Notes: generated from the letters alone by a model not told the origin. DNA of 15,325 nt from Candidatus Azambacteria bacterium (GCA_024654415.1 JANLHQ010000085.1:1-15325); one strand, 5' to 3'. Numbered from the stretch's first letter, positions 1 through 6,935 are shown. Numbers and translations are program-made.

Positions 1-125
1 GCATTCTGGCCTACTAAAGGCTGATTACTCATAATGCTTTTCTTACGCAGATCCGCCCGCCATATCGGTGAGTGAAATCTGCTTTGTTACTTATTTAAAA
101 ATTAATAATGACTGCTCTCGTACAT

Positions 126-179
126 ATAGACCTGTTGCTTGATAATTTCCGTAGCGAAATTTTCAAGCAACAGGTCTAT
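126..179. repeat. Long inverted repeat / hairpin
   Basis: A perfect 17-bp inverted repeat has arms at 126-142 and 163-179 (outer bases ATAGACCTG, inner TTGCTTGA). After one T-T mismatch the stem continues for 6 bp (AATTTC at 144-149 against GAAATT at 156-161), leaving a 6-nt loop. The bases after either arm are not a T-run, so a classical intrinsic terminator is not supported. It could be a dispersed palindromic element, a transcript-stabilising hairpin or a recombination site. The sequence alone does not decide. Confidence 0.7.
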
Positions 180-234
180 TCATAACTATCATAACTGAAT
201 GCTCTCAAATTAGAATCAAGTTCTATTGTTACGC

Positions 235-270
235 CCCTTCGACAAGCCCTTCGATAACCTCAGGACAAGC
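235..270. repeat. Degenerate copy of the CCCTTCGACAAGCTCAGGAC intergenic repeat
   Basis: Positions 247-270 match the well-known repeat CCCTTCGACAAGCTCAGGAC (followed by AGGC) with three substitutions. The 12 bases at 235-246 (CCCTTCGACAAG) are the front half of a second, truncated copy. When translated, this repeat gives peptides of the FDKLRTSS type; here the plus frame reads PFDKPFDNLRTSS. From memory, such repeats are scattered through intergenic regions of many environmental genomes, including Patescibacteria. The match is seen directly; the family assignment is recalled and was not searched. Confidence 0.55.
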
Positions 271-697
271 TCAAGATTTGCAACAACACCGACCCGACTT
301 TTCTCTTCGAGATCATGTATCCAAACTAAAAAGGAAATGACTCTCTCTTCTTCCTATTCACTTTTCAATGATCATGCGTTTCTTCCTTTCTCATCGCTTT
401 TCCATCGTACCGTTTAAGGGCACCTCCTATACAAGCATGGCTCGCGTGATACACATCACACGATGCCAGCATAAGAGCTGACATCAAACAAATATGAATG
501 CATGGCGCCCTCGCGCCGCTCTATTCACTTTCTCTCATTATAAAGTACAGACAAATAAAGGTCAACCGATTCTACCGCACAAAACCTACACCAGAAACAA
601 CCATCTTAAAAGCATATCAATAAACAAAGTATTTGTGCCATCACCTATTAGTATACAGGAACCACACACCTCCGTGGAATACCCTAACATTACTAAT

Positions 698-706
698 TGT
701 GGATAA
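698..706 (-). promoter_or_regulatory. DnaA-box-like 9-mer
   Basis: TGTGGATAA on the plus strand is the exact reverse complement of the strong DnaA box TTATCCACA. It is followed by a very AT-rich run (about 709-790). A second, imperfect relative (CGTGGAATA) lies at about 673-681. By chance one expects roughly 0.1 perfect copies in 15 kb counting both strands, so a single copy is suggestive but far short of an origin. No dnaA, dnaN or gidA gene is present here. Confidence 0.3.
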
Positions 707-820
707 CTGAAAATCTAGGTTTTAAAACATAAAAATAAAATTCGAAGCCCTGGAAATACATTCTAAAAAACTGTTTTTTATTTATCATCGCTCCATGAAA
801 CACGCAGTACTCTGAGAGAA

Positions 821-892
821 CTATAGGGAATAAAAGAGGAAATTCCTTATTCAGAGAAAGGAATTCCTTATCGCTATAGGGAAATTCCCTAT
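821..892. repeat. Three dyad repeats at exact 21-bp spacing (iteron/operator-like)
   Basis: The decamer AATTCCYTAT occurs at 841-850, 862-871 and 883-892, with steps of 21 and 21 bp (two helical turns). Each copy is preceded by a purine run, so the units are dyads: AAGGAATTCCTT is a perfect palindrome at 858-869, and ATAGGGAA-A-TTCCCTAT is a perfect palindrome at 876-892. A direct repeat CTATAGGGAA occurs at 821-830 and 874-883. Such phasing is typical of sites bound cooperatively on one face of DNA. The block lies just downstream of the stop codon of the winged-helix gene. Whether it is an operator, iterons or part of a transcription terminator is unknown. Confidence 0.6.
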
Positions 893-906
893 CTTCCCTT
901 TTATTT

Positions 907-1725
907 TTACGCTTCCACTCCGCTTCCTCTCAACATATAGAAGCTTGCCTGCCCATGTCCATCTGAACGGACTACTAATTTCTTAATACATAATGCTCGC
1001 AGGTCATTTCGTACCGTTCGGTCGGTCAGATCAGGGAATACTTTTGCTATCTCTTTGAGGCGGATCTTCTCACCCTTTCTTTTGCTGAAAAATTGGAAGA
1101 TCTTTTTCTCACGTTCCGTGAGTGCTTCTGAGCGCTCGGCGCGCTGTGCTTGTGCGGGCTCGATAAACTCACTGCGAACACCTTCATTGCGCTCCACGCT
1201 CTCTACCACCTTACTAGTACTTTTCTCTAGTTTTTTTTGTGGCGCCGCACTTACTTCATCGCGCTCCTCCTCCCTCTGATGACGAACCTCCGTTGTATTC
1301 GTTACACTCTCTACTTCCTTTTTTGGAGTACCTTGATGACGGTGTTCCACAGGTGCCACCGAAGGCGTGAGCTGAGCAACCACTATGTTTATTTTATGAT
1401 ATTCGTTTTTTAAAATAGTAAAATTAAGCTCGCGCGAATTACTCGTCCTTTGCGCAAGCGAAAGAAGCGCGCGCTGTGAACGAATACGCGAAGATAGCTC
1501 TTCCATTTTTTTCCTGTCGCCGAGCGCATTCGGATACTCTACCAGGATCTCCGTAGCGGTTTGCTTTACCTTGTTTTTGAGAAACTCGTTTTCAATGGCG
1601 CTGTCTGCAACTCGCCATGATGCGTACGTCAGCTCAAGAAGCTTGTGCCATTGGTCGGTTTTCTCGAAGTCCATCGCTTCCGTATGCCCGCCAACACTGA
1701 GTGATGCAATAACAAAATTATCCAT
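907..1725 (-). CDS. Winged-helix DNA-binding protein with long charged linker
   Basis: This 272-residue protein is of a family I do not recognise. Residues 23-118 are predicted to be helical and may form a small helical bundle. Residues 121-200 are a low-complexity, highly charged linker rich in E, K, R, S and T. Residues 203-267 look like a DeoR-type winged helix: LTEREKKIFQFF, then LKEIAKVFPDLTDRTVRNDLRAL with its recognition helix around 234-247, then a wing near VRSDGHGQASFYML. It probably binds DNA as a regulator. Start: the ATG at 1725 lies 8 nt after a TATACT -10 box of a strong promoter, with no Shine-Dalgarno, which favours a leaderless message. An alternative ATG at residue 18 is preceded by GGAAG at only 2 nt. 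A perfect inverted repeat covers its own promoter, which suggests autoregulation. Phased dyads lie just past its stop. No recognisable partner gene. Confidence 0.85.
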   Translation of the reverse strand: MDNFVIASLSVGGHTEAMDFEKTDQWHKLLELTYASWRVADSAIENEFLKNKVKQTATEILVEYPNALGDRKKMEELSSRIRSQRALLSLAQRTSNSRELNFTILKNEYHKINIVVAQLTPSVAPVEHRHQGTPKKEVESVTNTTEVRHQREEERDEVSAAPQKKLEKSTSKVVESVERNEGVRSEFIEPAQAQRAERSEALTEREKKIFQFFSKRKGEKIRLKEIAKVFPDLTDRTVRNDLRALCIKKLVVRSDGHGQASFYMLRGSGVEA

Positions 1726-1745
1726 ATATGGGGAGTATATGGATA
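1719..1745. promoter_or_regulatory. Inverted-repeat operator over the winged-helix gene promoter
   Basis: TATCCATATA (1719-1728) and TATATGGATA (1736-1745) form a perfect 10-bp inverted repeat with a 7-bp spacer. It covers the whole -10 box, the predicted transcription start and the first codons of the gene starting at 1725. A protein bound here would block initiation. The obvious candidate is the winged-helix product itself, which is an inference. Confidence 0.6.
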
Positions 1746-1762
1746 GGAAAGGGAAAAGTCAA
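1734..1762 (-). promoter_or_regulatory. Sigma70-type promoter of the winged-helix gene
   Basis: On the minus strand, TTGACT (1757-1762) and TATACT (1734-1739) are separated by exactly 17 nt; each differs from the consensus hexamer by one base. The -10 box ends 8 nt before the ATG at 1725, so transcription should begin at or within 2-3 nt of the start codon, giving a leaderless mRNA. The promoter lies in the 80-bp gap after galU, so this gene can be expressed independently of galU. Confidence 0.75.
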
Positions 1763-1805
1763 CATTGGGAAATCGGGCGGGAAATATCTCCGTGAACGAC
1801 TTCCG

Positions 1806-2672
1806 CTATCTGTTTGGATGCACCCTCTTGTTGAGGTAGCTCTTGAACTCGCGCTTGGTTTCTTCGTGCTTAAGCCCGAAGTCGACAACCGCCTTCAAAA
1901 ACCCAATCTTCGAACCGCAATCGTATCGCGTGCCTTTGAATTGATAGCCGTAGACCGCCCCATGCTTGAGATGATTTTTCAACGCGTCAGCGAGGCGTAT
2001 TTCACCACTCTTTGGATTCAACTTCTCGAGCTCTCTAAAGATATCTTTTGTAATAATATATTTCCCTACTATCGCAAGCCGTGATGGCTCCTTCCCTGGG
2101 GCAGGCTTTTCTACAATCTGCTTAATTTCATGCACGCGCTCACCTATCTTTGTTGTGGCAACTATTCCGTATAGCGATGTTTCCTCTTTCTTCACTTCCT
2201 CAAGCGCAACAACCGGATCATTGTATTTTTCAAACGTCCCCATCATCTGCTTCAAGCATGGGACCTTACTATCGACAATATCATCACCGAACAACACCGC
2301 GCATGGCTCGTCGCCAACAATATGTGCCGCGGCGAGTAATGCGTCGCCATCTCCTTTTGGTTCCTTTTGGCGAACATATACAAAGGAAGCGAGATTTGAA
2401 ATTTCTCTTATTGCATTGATGAGTTCCTTTTTCCCCCGATGCGCCAACATTTGCTCGAGCTCATATGCGTAATCGAAATGATCTTCGATTGCACGCTTTC
2501 CTCTTCCTGTCACAAAGATCACCTCGGTAATTCCCGCGGCGACTGCCTCCTCCACTAAAAACTGAATGATCGGCTTATCCACTATCGGAAGCATTTCTTT
2601 TGGCTGCGCTTTTGTGGCGGGAAGAAACCGCGTCCCCAACCCCGCAACAGGAATGATTACTTTTTTTATCAT
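1806..2672 (-). CDS. galU: UTP--glucose-1-phosphate uridylyltransferase
   Basis: GalU makes UDP-glucose from UTP and glucose-1-phosphate, feeding cell-surface polysaccharide synthesis in the cytoplasm. The 288 residues match the usual length of this nucleotidyltransferase family. The N-terminal nucleotide-binding signature GLGTRFLPATKAQPKEMLP spans 11-29 with the conserved Lys26. FGDDIVDS at 128-135 gives the metal-binding Asp, VEKP at 187-190 the sugar-phosphate contacts (E188, K189), and GTRYDCGSKIGFLKA closes the fold at 247-261. One variation: the usual GLGHA loop reads GDGDA (107-111), so the normal His is Asp. The ATG at 2672 starts directly at MIKKVIIPVAG, the expected N-terminus; no clear Shine-Dalgarno precedes it. 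A hairpin separates it from the operon upstream. I am confident of the family; the exact sugar specificity could differ. Confidence 0.93.
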   Translation of the reverse strand: MIKKVIIPVAGLGTRFLPATKAQPKEMLPIVDKPIIQFLVEEAVAAGITEVIFVTGRGKRAIEDHFDYAYELEQMLAHRGKKELINAIREISNLASFVYVRQKEPKGDGDALLAAAHIVGDEPCAVLFGDDIVDSKVPCLKQMMGTFEKYNDPVVALEEVKKEETSLYGIVATTKIGERVHEIKQIVEKPAPGKEPSRLAIVGKYIITKDIFRELEKLNPKSGEIRLADALKNHLKHGAVYGYQFKGTRYDCGSKIGFLKAVVDFGLKHEETKREFKSYLNKRVHPNR

Positions 2673-2697
2673 ATAATTTTTCTTGTTCGTATTATGA

Positions 2698-2728
2698 CAG
2701 AAAAGCTTTCTCTCGGAAAGCTTTTCTG
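2698..2728. terminator. 13-bp hairpin between the heat-shock operon and galU
   Basis: CAGAAAAGCTTTC (2698-2710) and GAAAGCTTTTCTG (2716-2728) pair perfectly with a 5-nt loop. It lies 48 nt after the stop of the HtrA-like gene and 25 nt before galU. Each arm carries its own A or T run, the layout of a bidirectional hairpin, but no long T-tract follows on either strand. It is a probable end of the clpB operon; an RNA-stabilising role is possible. Confidence 0.55.
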
Positions 2729-2776
2729 ATGACTCATATCAACATGAAAAAATTGTTGGCCCGGAAATAGAACGCG

Positions 2777-3514
2777 TTACATGCTCAGGAAACGTGTAAT
2801 TTCATCTGCAGTGATAGTAAATACATACCCTGAAGAGTTCACGGAATTGATGCCAACAATATCACCCGCAACATTCACTAGTGGCGTGCCGGTTGCAAGA
2901 CGAAAATCTTCGTAGATGTTTGTCTCTATCAACTTTCCGTCTATGCTTTTCACCACTCCAATATTCACAAAAGAAATCTGGCCAGCACTCCCGCGTTTAG
3001 TGCCCAGGAGAAACACCTCTGCTCCGAGCTGGTCTGTGATATCTTTTGCAAATGATACCACCGGTAGGCCGGACGCAGTAATTTTTAATAGCGCGAGCCC
3101 GCTCTCCTCGGAAATCCGCACAATCTCGGCTTTCATTTCATCGCTACCCCGCACTATCATCATCACTGTTTTTTTGCCCTCACTTACCCATTCACGGCGC
3201 GTCAGTATCAGCCCGTCAGCGCTCACGATAAATCCAGCACCGGAGCTCTGCGCAATACCACCCTCATTAACTACTTTAACCGTCACCAACGCAGATACAT
3301 TTTTTTCATATGCTTTTTTGAACGCAGTGTTTCGTTGTATGAGTATTTGCTCTGTCTTATTTACAATTACCGCCTGGTCCCTCCCTTCATTAAAAAAAGC
3401 CATTGTAGAAAATGGCGCAATCCCCGCAAGCTTCGGCGCAACAAACAACACAGACACAAGGCCTCCGATGCCAGCCACCACTACAATATATACAAAGAAG
3501 ATTATTTTTTTCAT
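2777..3514 (-). CDS. Membrane-anchored HtrA/DegP-like protein lacking the catalytic triad
   Basis: These 245 residues have a single N-terminal membrane anchor (about 4-26) and then a trypsin-fold domain of the HtrA/DegP type outside the cytoplasm. The fold is recognisable from SGAGFIVSADGLILT (91-105), GLALLKI (139-145) and TPLVNVAGDIVGINS (210-224). All three catalytic positions appear substituted: the His of ILTNNHVV is Glu108 (ILTRREWV), the Asp of DLALLK is Gly139, and the Ser of GNSGGPLV is Thr208 (LATGTPLV). No PDZ domain follows. It is therefore probably a non-proteolytic substrate-binding or scaffold protein. I chose the ATG at 3514 because MKKIIFF begins the membrane helix; a TTG at 3553 in the same frame would overlap the gene upstream. 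That gene ends 13 nt before this start, so the two are co-transcribed behind clpB. Confidence 0.85.
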   Translation of the reverse strand: MKKIIFFVYIVVVAGIGGLVSVLFVAPKLAGIAPFSTMAFFNEGRDQAVIVNKTEQILIQRNTAFKKAYEKNVSALVTVKVVNEGGIAQSSGAGFIVSADGLILTRREWVSEGKKTVMMIVRGSDEMKAEIVRISEESGLALLKITASGLPVVSFAKDITDQLGAEVFLLGTKRGSAGQISFVNIGVVKSIDGKLIETNIYEDFRLATGTPLVNVAGDIVGINSVNSSGYVFTITADEITRFLSM

Positions 3515-3527
3515 TCTATATTTTAAC

Positions 3528-4235
3528 TCAAGGAAGCCATCGCACAGAGGCAAGGATTACGCCAAAGCTCACTAATAGCAACACTGCATTGACCACGAGC
3601 GCACGCTTAGTAAACCGCATAGAAAAATACCGTAGCGTTATATCCCATACTATATAATAGACGAAGAAGAGGAGGAAGTCGATGTTCGCTATATGAAATG
3701 GAAGTTTACTGAATACTGAAAATAACTCGGCCATCATCACGCCAACAACAAGAGAAAATATAAACAGCCGCACCCGTAACCACATGCCCAACGAGCACAT
3801 TACCATCATCGCATTATAAAATATCAGCGCAGTGCCTACTGTAATTATTGTGAGCGCAAGAAATAGTGAAATATGCGCAAATGCATACCATACAAGCACC
3901 GCAAAATATAAAGCAACAACTTCAGCGAAGGAAATAAGCACTACACCACGGGGACGGCGTGAGACCACGGCATACATAAATGCATACCACAACACAGCGG
4001 CACACGCGACAATACTATGCGCGACTAGTCCGCGCGAAACAAACGAAAGAAGTATCGCAACACACGCACCATATACACCGGCAAGCACGGATACATTAAA
4101 CCGCCTCGAAAGATACCACATTGCTGAGCCCGCAAACAACGACAACAACACTGGGAGCAGTGAGCTCTCGCTCACTGTCATCACGCGAAGCTCTGCAATA
4201 AGTAAAAAAAGAAATGAAAGAAATATAACAGTCAT
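3528..4235 (-). CDS. Polytopic integral membrane protein of unknown function
   Basis: I do not recognise this 235-residue protein. Almost the whole chain is hydrophobic: about eight or nine membrane segments can be drawn, near residues 1-17, 24-40, 48-66, 70-91, 97-120, 122-146, 152-172, 180-200 and 206-230. Basic residues in the short loops (SRRFN at 43-47, SRRPRG at 91-96, RFTKR at 202-206) give topology cues. No catalytic motif or binding signature stands out. It starts 16 nt after the clpB stop and ends 13 nt before the HtrA-like gene, so it sits in the middle of the presumed heat-shock operon. Neither a Shine-Dalgarno nor a promoter precedes it. A role in membrane quality control with its neighbours is a guess from position only. 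Confidence 0.8.
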   Translation of the reverse strand: MTVIFLSFLFLLIAELRVMTVSESSLLPVLLSLFAGSAMWYLSRRFNVSVLAGVYGACVAILLSFVSRGLVAHSIVACAAVLWYAFMYAVVSRRPRGVVLISFAEVVALYFAVLVWYAFAHISLFLALTIITVGTALIFYNAMMVMCSLGMWLRVRLFIFSLVVGVMMAELFSVFSKLPFHIANIDFLLFFVYYIVWDITLRYFSMRFTKRALVVNAVLLLVSFGVILASVRWLP

Positions 4236-4251
4236 GGAGAAGGGAGCGGTA

Positions 4252-6873
4252 TTATTTCGCCTCTATCACCATTGTACCATCCTTGGCATCGACGAGCACA
4301 GATGAGCCATCTTTGACCTCTCCGTTGAGAATCTTTTCTGAGATCGGATCAAGAACGTGTTGCGCAATGAGACGCTGGAGTGGTCGTGCGCCAGAATAAA
4401 CATCCTTACAGGCGTCAACTAAAAACTCTTTTGCCTTCTTGCTTACCTTTACTTTAATCTGCCGCTCAGCAAGGTTCTTTGTAACCCCTAAAAGATTGAT
4501 ATCCACGATATCCATGAGGTTTTCTTTTGTGAGTTGATGGAACACAACAATCTCATCAAGCCTATTGAGAAATTCTGGACGGAAATGTTCCTTCAGCGAC
4601 GACTTTACTCTGGTTGAAATTTCCTCATAGGTCAGCCCATGCGCACTCTTCTCTCCTGTGAACCCGAGCGTCCCTGCTTCCGCTATTAACTCGGAACCAA
4701 CATTAGAAGTCATCACGATGATCGTGTTTTTGAAATTTACCTTTCTTCCTTTTGCATCTGTTAGTGTTCCCTCATCTAGTATTTGCAAAAGCATATGGAA
4801 TGTTTCCGGATGTGCTTTTTCGATCTCATCAAAAAGCACCACACTATATGGACGGCGGCGCACCATTTCTGTAAGTTGCCCCCCTTCCTCATACCCCACG
4901 TACCCCGGCGGTGAACCAATCATCTTTGCAGCAGAATGCCTTTCCATATATTCAGACATATCAAGCCGTATCATGGCGTTTTCTGATTGGAACATAAACT
5001 CCGCGATTGCCTTTGCAAGCTCTGTTTTCCCGACGCCCGTAGGGCCGAGAAACATAAATGTGCCTATTGGCTTTCTTCTGTCGGAAATGCCCGCTCGTGA
5101 ACGGCGAATCGCATGTGCTACCGCAGTGAGCGCCTCAGCCTGCCCCACAACGCGCTGTCGCAAAACATTCTCCATATTAAGAAGGCGTTTCGCCTCCTCT
5201 TCAAGCATTTTCGATACCGGGATACCGGTCCACTTTGATACCACATTCGCAATATCTTCTTCAGATACCTCTTCCTTAAGAATGCGCCGTGATTTCTGTA
5301 CTTGTTTTAATTTCCCTTCCTGCGCCACAACCTTCTTCTCGATTTCAGGCATTTTCCCATACCGAATTTCCGCAACCTTTTGGAGGTCAGCGGAGCGCTC
5401 TTTTATTTCTGCTTGTTGCCGTAATGCATCGAGTTCCTTTTTGAATTCACGGATACCCAAGATAATGTCTCGCTCGGTCTTCCATTGCAACTCAAGATCA
5501 CTTGTTTTTTCCTTTAATTCGGCGAGTGCTCGCCGAATGACCTTAAGCCGTTCTTTTGACGCGGAGTCTGTTTCCTTTTTTAGTGCCTCCTGCTCGATCT
5601 CAAACTTCATCATTTCTCGCTTCGATTGATCGAGATCTTGCGGCATCGAATCGATCTCCATACGTAACGCAGACGACGCCTCATCAATGAGATCAATAGC
5701 CTTATCCGGTAAAAAACGATCTGATATGTACCGGCTCGACAACCGTGCGGCTGCTACGACTGCAAGGTCTGTGATGCGCACGCCATGATGCATCTCGTAT
5801 TTCTCCTTAATACCACGCAAGATTGCAATAGTATCTTCCACTGATGGCTCACTCACTATAATAGGTTGAAAACGTCGTTCGAGTGCCTGATCCTTTTCGA
5901 TGTGTTTTTGATATTCTTTTAGTGTTGTTGCTCCAACCGCGCGCAATTCACCCCGCGCGAGCGCTGGCTTGAGCAGGTTTGCCGCATCAATTGCCCCTTC
6001 CGCCGCGCCTGCACCAACAAGCATGTGGAGCTCATCGATAAACAAAATTATTTTTCCTGCGTTGCGGATAATCTCTTTTAGCACCGCCTTTAAGCGATCT
6101 TCGAATTCGCCGCGATATTTTGTACCCGCGACAAGCGCACCAAGATCAAGCGAAAGAACCTCTTTGCCTTTAAGAGACTCAGGAACGTCTTCATTTACAA
6201 TACGCTGTGCGAGCCCCTCCACGATTGCAGTTTTCCCTGTACCCGGCTCACCAATAAGCACGGGGTTATTCTTGGTACGCCGTGAAAGCACCTGCATGAT
6301 GCGCCGTATTTCATCATCTCTTCCAATCACGGGGTCGAGCTTCTTTTCCCGCGCTGCTTGTGTAAGATTTTTTGCATACTTTTCAAGCACCTGATATTTC
6401 CCTTCCGGCTCCGGGTCTGTTACCCGCTGTGCACCTCGCACCGACGCTAATGTCTTCAGGACTGCGTCTGACGTGATGTGAAAACCAGTGAGTGCTGATT
6501 TCGCCCGTGAATCTATCTCAAGGAGTGCAAGAAAAAGATGTTCTGTGGAAATGTAATCGTCTTTCATCACTGCCGCGACCTGTACTGCTTTTTCAAACAC
6601 CTTTGCTAACTCCGCAGTAACATATACTTGTCCGAATGGAATATTCACTTGGCTCTTCTCGCCTGTTTCTACTGCTCGATCAACCTGTCCTTTTAATAGC
6701 TCCACATTTACCCCGAGCTTAAACAGCACCGTAAGAACTGCAGAGTCTTCCTGACGAATAAGCGCATCAAGAAGATGCACTGTATCCACCTGGAACTGTG
6801 CATGCGCTCCCGCAATTTCTTGTGCTTTAAAAACAGCCTCTTGCGCTTTAGTAGTAAATTTATTGAATTGCAT
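4252..6873 (-). CDS. clpB: ClpB-type AAA+ disaggregase chaperone
   Basis: ClpB is a hexameric ATPase that threads aggregated proteins through its pore, normally with DnaK. The 873 residues have the full plan: Clp N-domain repeats (1-145); a first AAA+ module with Walker A GEPGTGKT (208-215), pore loop KYRG (252-255), Walker B IILFIDE (275-281) and arginine fingers R333/R334; a long coiled-coil middle domain (about 403-535); and a second module with Walker A GPTGVGKT (610-617), pore loop GYVG (657-660), Walker B (678-683), arginine finger R771 and sensor GAR (829-831). The middle domain length is that of ClpB, not ClpC. Unusually, a loop containing LGF (736-738) lies between the second Walker B and the arginine finger, where ClpC and ClpA carry their ClpP-docking tripeptide. 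The gene is preceded by a CIRCE operator and heads an operon with two membrane-linked proteins. Confidence 0.95.
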   Translation of the reverse strand: MQFNKFTTKAQEAVFKAQEIAGAHAQFQVDTVHLLDALIRQEDSAVLTVLFKLGVNVELLKGQVDRAVETGEKSQVNIPFGQVYVTAELAKVFEKAVQVAAVMKDDYISTEHLFLALLEIDSRAKSALTGFHITSDAVLKTLASVRGAQRVTDPEPEGKYQVLEKYAKNLTQAAREKKLDPVIGRDDEIRRIMQVLSRRTKNNPVLIGEPGTGKTAIVEGLAQRIVNEDVPESLKGKEVLSLDLGALVAGTKYRGEFEDRLKAVLKEIIRNAGKIILFIDELHMLVGAGAAEGAIDAANLLKPALARGELRAVGATTLKEYQKHIEKDQALERRFQPIIVSEPSVEDTIAILRGIKEKYEMHHGVRITDLAVVAAARLSSRYISDRFLPDKAIDLIDEASSALRMEIDSMPQDLDQSKREMMKFEIEQEALKKETDSASKERLKVIRRALAELKEKTSDLELQWKTERDIILGIREFKKELDALRQQAEIKERSADLQKVAEIRYGKMPEIEKKVVAQEGKLKQVQKSRRILKEEVSEEDIANVVSKWTGIPVSKMLEEEAKRLLNMENVLRQRVVGQAEALTAVAHAIRRSRAGISDRRKPIGTFMFLGPTGVGKTELAKAIAEFMFQSENAMIRLDMSEYMERHSAAKMIGSPPGYVGYEEGGQLTEMVRRRPYSVVLFDEIEKAHPETFHMLLQILDEGTLTDAKGRKVNFKNTIIVMTSNVGSELIAEAGTLGFTGEKSAHGLTYEEISTRVKSSLKEHFRPEFLNRLDEIVVFHQLTKENLMDIVDINLLGVTKNLAERQIKVKVSKKAKEFLVDACKDVYSGARPLQRLIAQHVLDPISEKILNGEVKDGSSVLVDAKDGTMVIEAK

Positions 6874-6881
6874 ATAGAAAT

Positions 6882-6887
6882 ATTATA
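6882..6887 (-). promoter_or_regulatory. Proximal -10 box of clpB (leaderless candidate)
   Basis: A perfect TATAAT on the minus strand ends 8 nt before the clpB ATG at 6873. No convincing -35 lies 16-18 nt upstream (CAATGA at 17 nt). If used, it would produce a leaderless clpB message and would lie downstream of the CIRCE element. It may simply be AT-rich leader sequence. Confidence 0.4.
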
Positions 6888-6906
6888 TTCGTGCGTTTAT
6901 TGCCTC

Positions 6907-6935
6907 ATTGTAGCAAATTAGCACTCTCTTTGCAA
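6907..6935 (-). promoter_or_regulatory. CIRCE-overlapped promoter of clpB
   Basis: On the minus strand, TTGCAA (6930-6935) and TACAAT (6907-6912) are spaced by 17 nt. The -35 hexamer falls within the 9-bp centre of the CIRCE element and the element extends into the spacer, so a bound HrcA would exclude RNA polymerase. The predicted start near 6900 gives a leader of about 27 nt. Confidence 0.65.

Larger units (their letters stand above)
1..906. other. Long non-coding stretch with repeats and dyads
   Basis: No convincing gene is visible in these 906 bases. The two short plus-strand frames (226-417 and 494-706) have low-complexity, unrecognisable translations and no ribosome binding site. I see no tRNA or rRNA. 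The stretch does hold a long hairpin, a degenerate intergenic repeat, a small GC-rich hairpin (GGCGC/GCGCC at 504-517), a DnaA-box 9-mer and a block of 21-bp-spaced dyads, each listed separately. The minus-strand gene that starts at 1725 ends at 907, so all the genes of the window read towards this region. A noncoding gap this long is unusual beside the tightly packed genes to its right. Confidence 0.7.

Noticed and set aside
226..417. Plus-strand open frame of 63 codons
   Set aside because: It runs through the intergenic repeat (PFDKPFDNLRTSS is the repeat in translation), has no ribosome binding site and no family resemblance.
421..517. Possible tRNA or structured RNA (dyads GTGAT-ACAC-ATCAC and GGCGC-CCTC-GCGCC)
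   Set aside because: No T-loop or anticodon arm can be placed and the stems are short and separate; I found no RNA-gene signature.
494..706. Plus-strand open frame of 70 codons
   Set aside because: Composition is unlike a folded protein, no ribosome binding site or promoter is evident, and it ends in the DnaA-box region.
1..906. CRISPR array or insertion sequence
   Set aside because: The repeats are few, short and without regular spacers of 30-40 bp; no transposase, terminal repeats or cas gene is present.
2916..3575. Plus-strand open frame (219 codons) opposite the HtrA-like gene
   Set aside because: The minus strand encodes a recognisable fold with a membrane anchor; the plus frame is a shadow with no motif.
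4658..5629. Long plus-strand open frame (323 codons) opposite clpB
   Set aside because: It is antisense to strongly conserved ClpB motifs; the translation is Ser/Arg/Phe-rich, as expected of a reverse-strand shadow.
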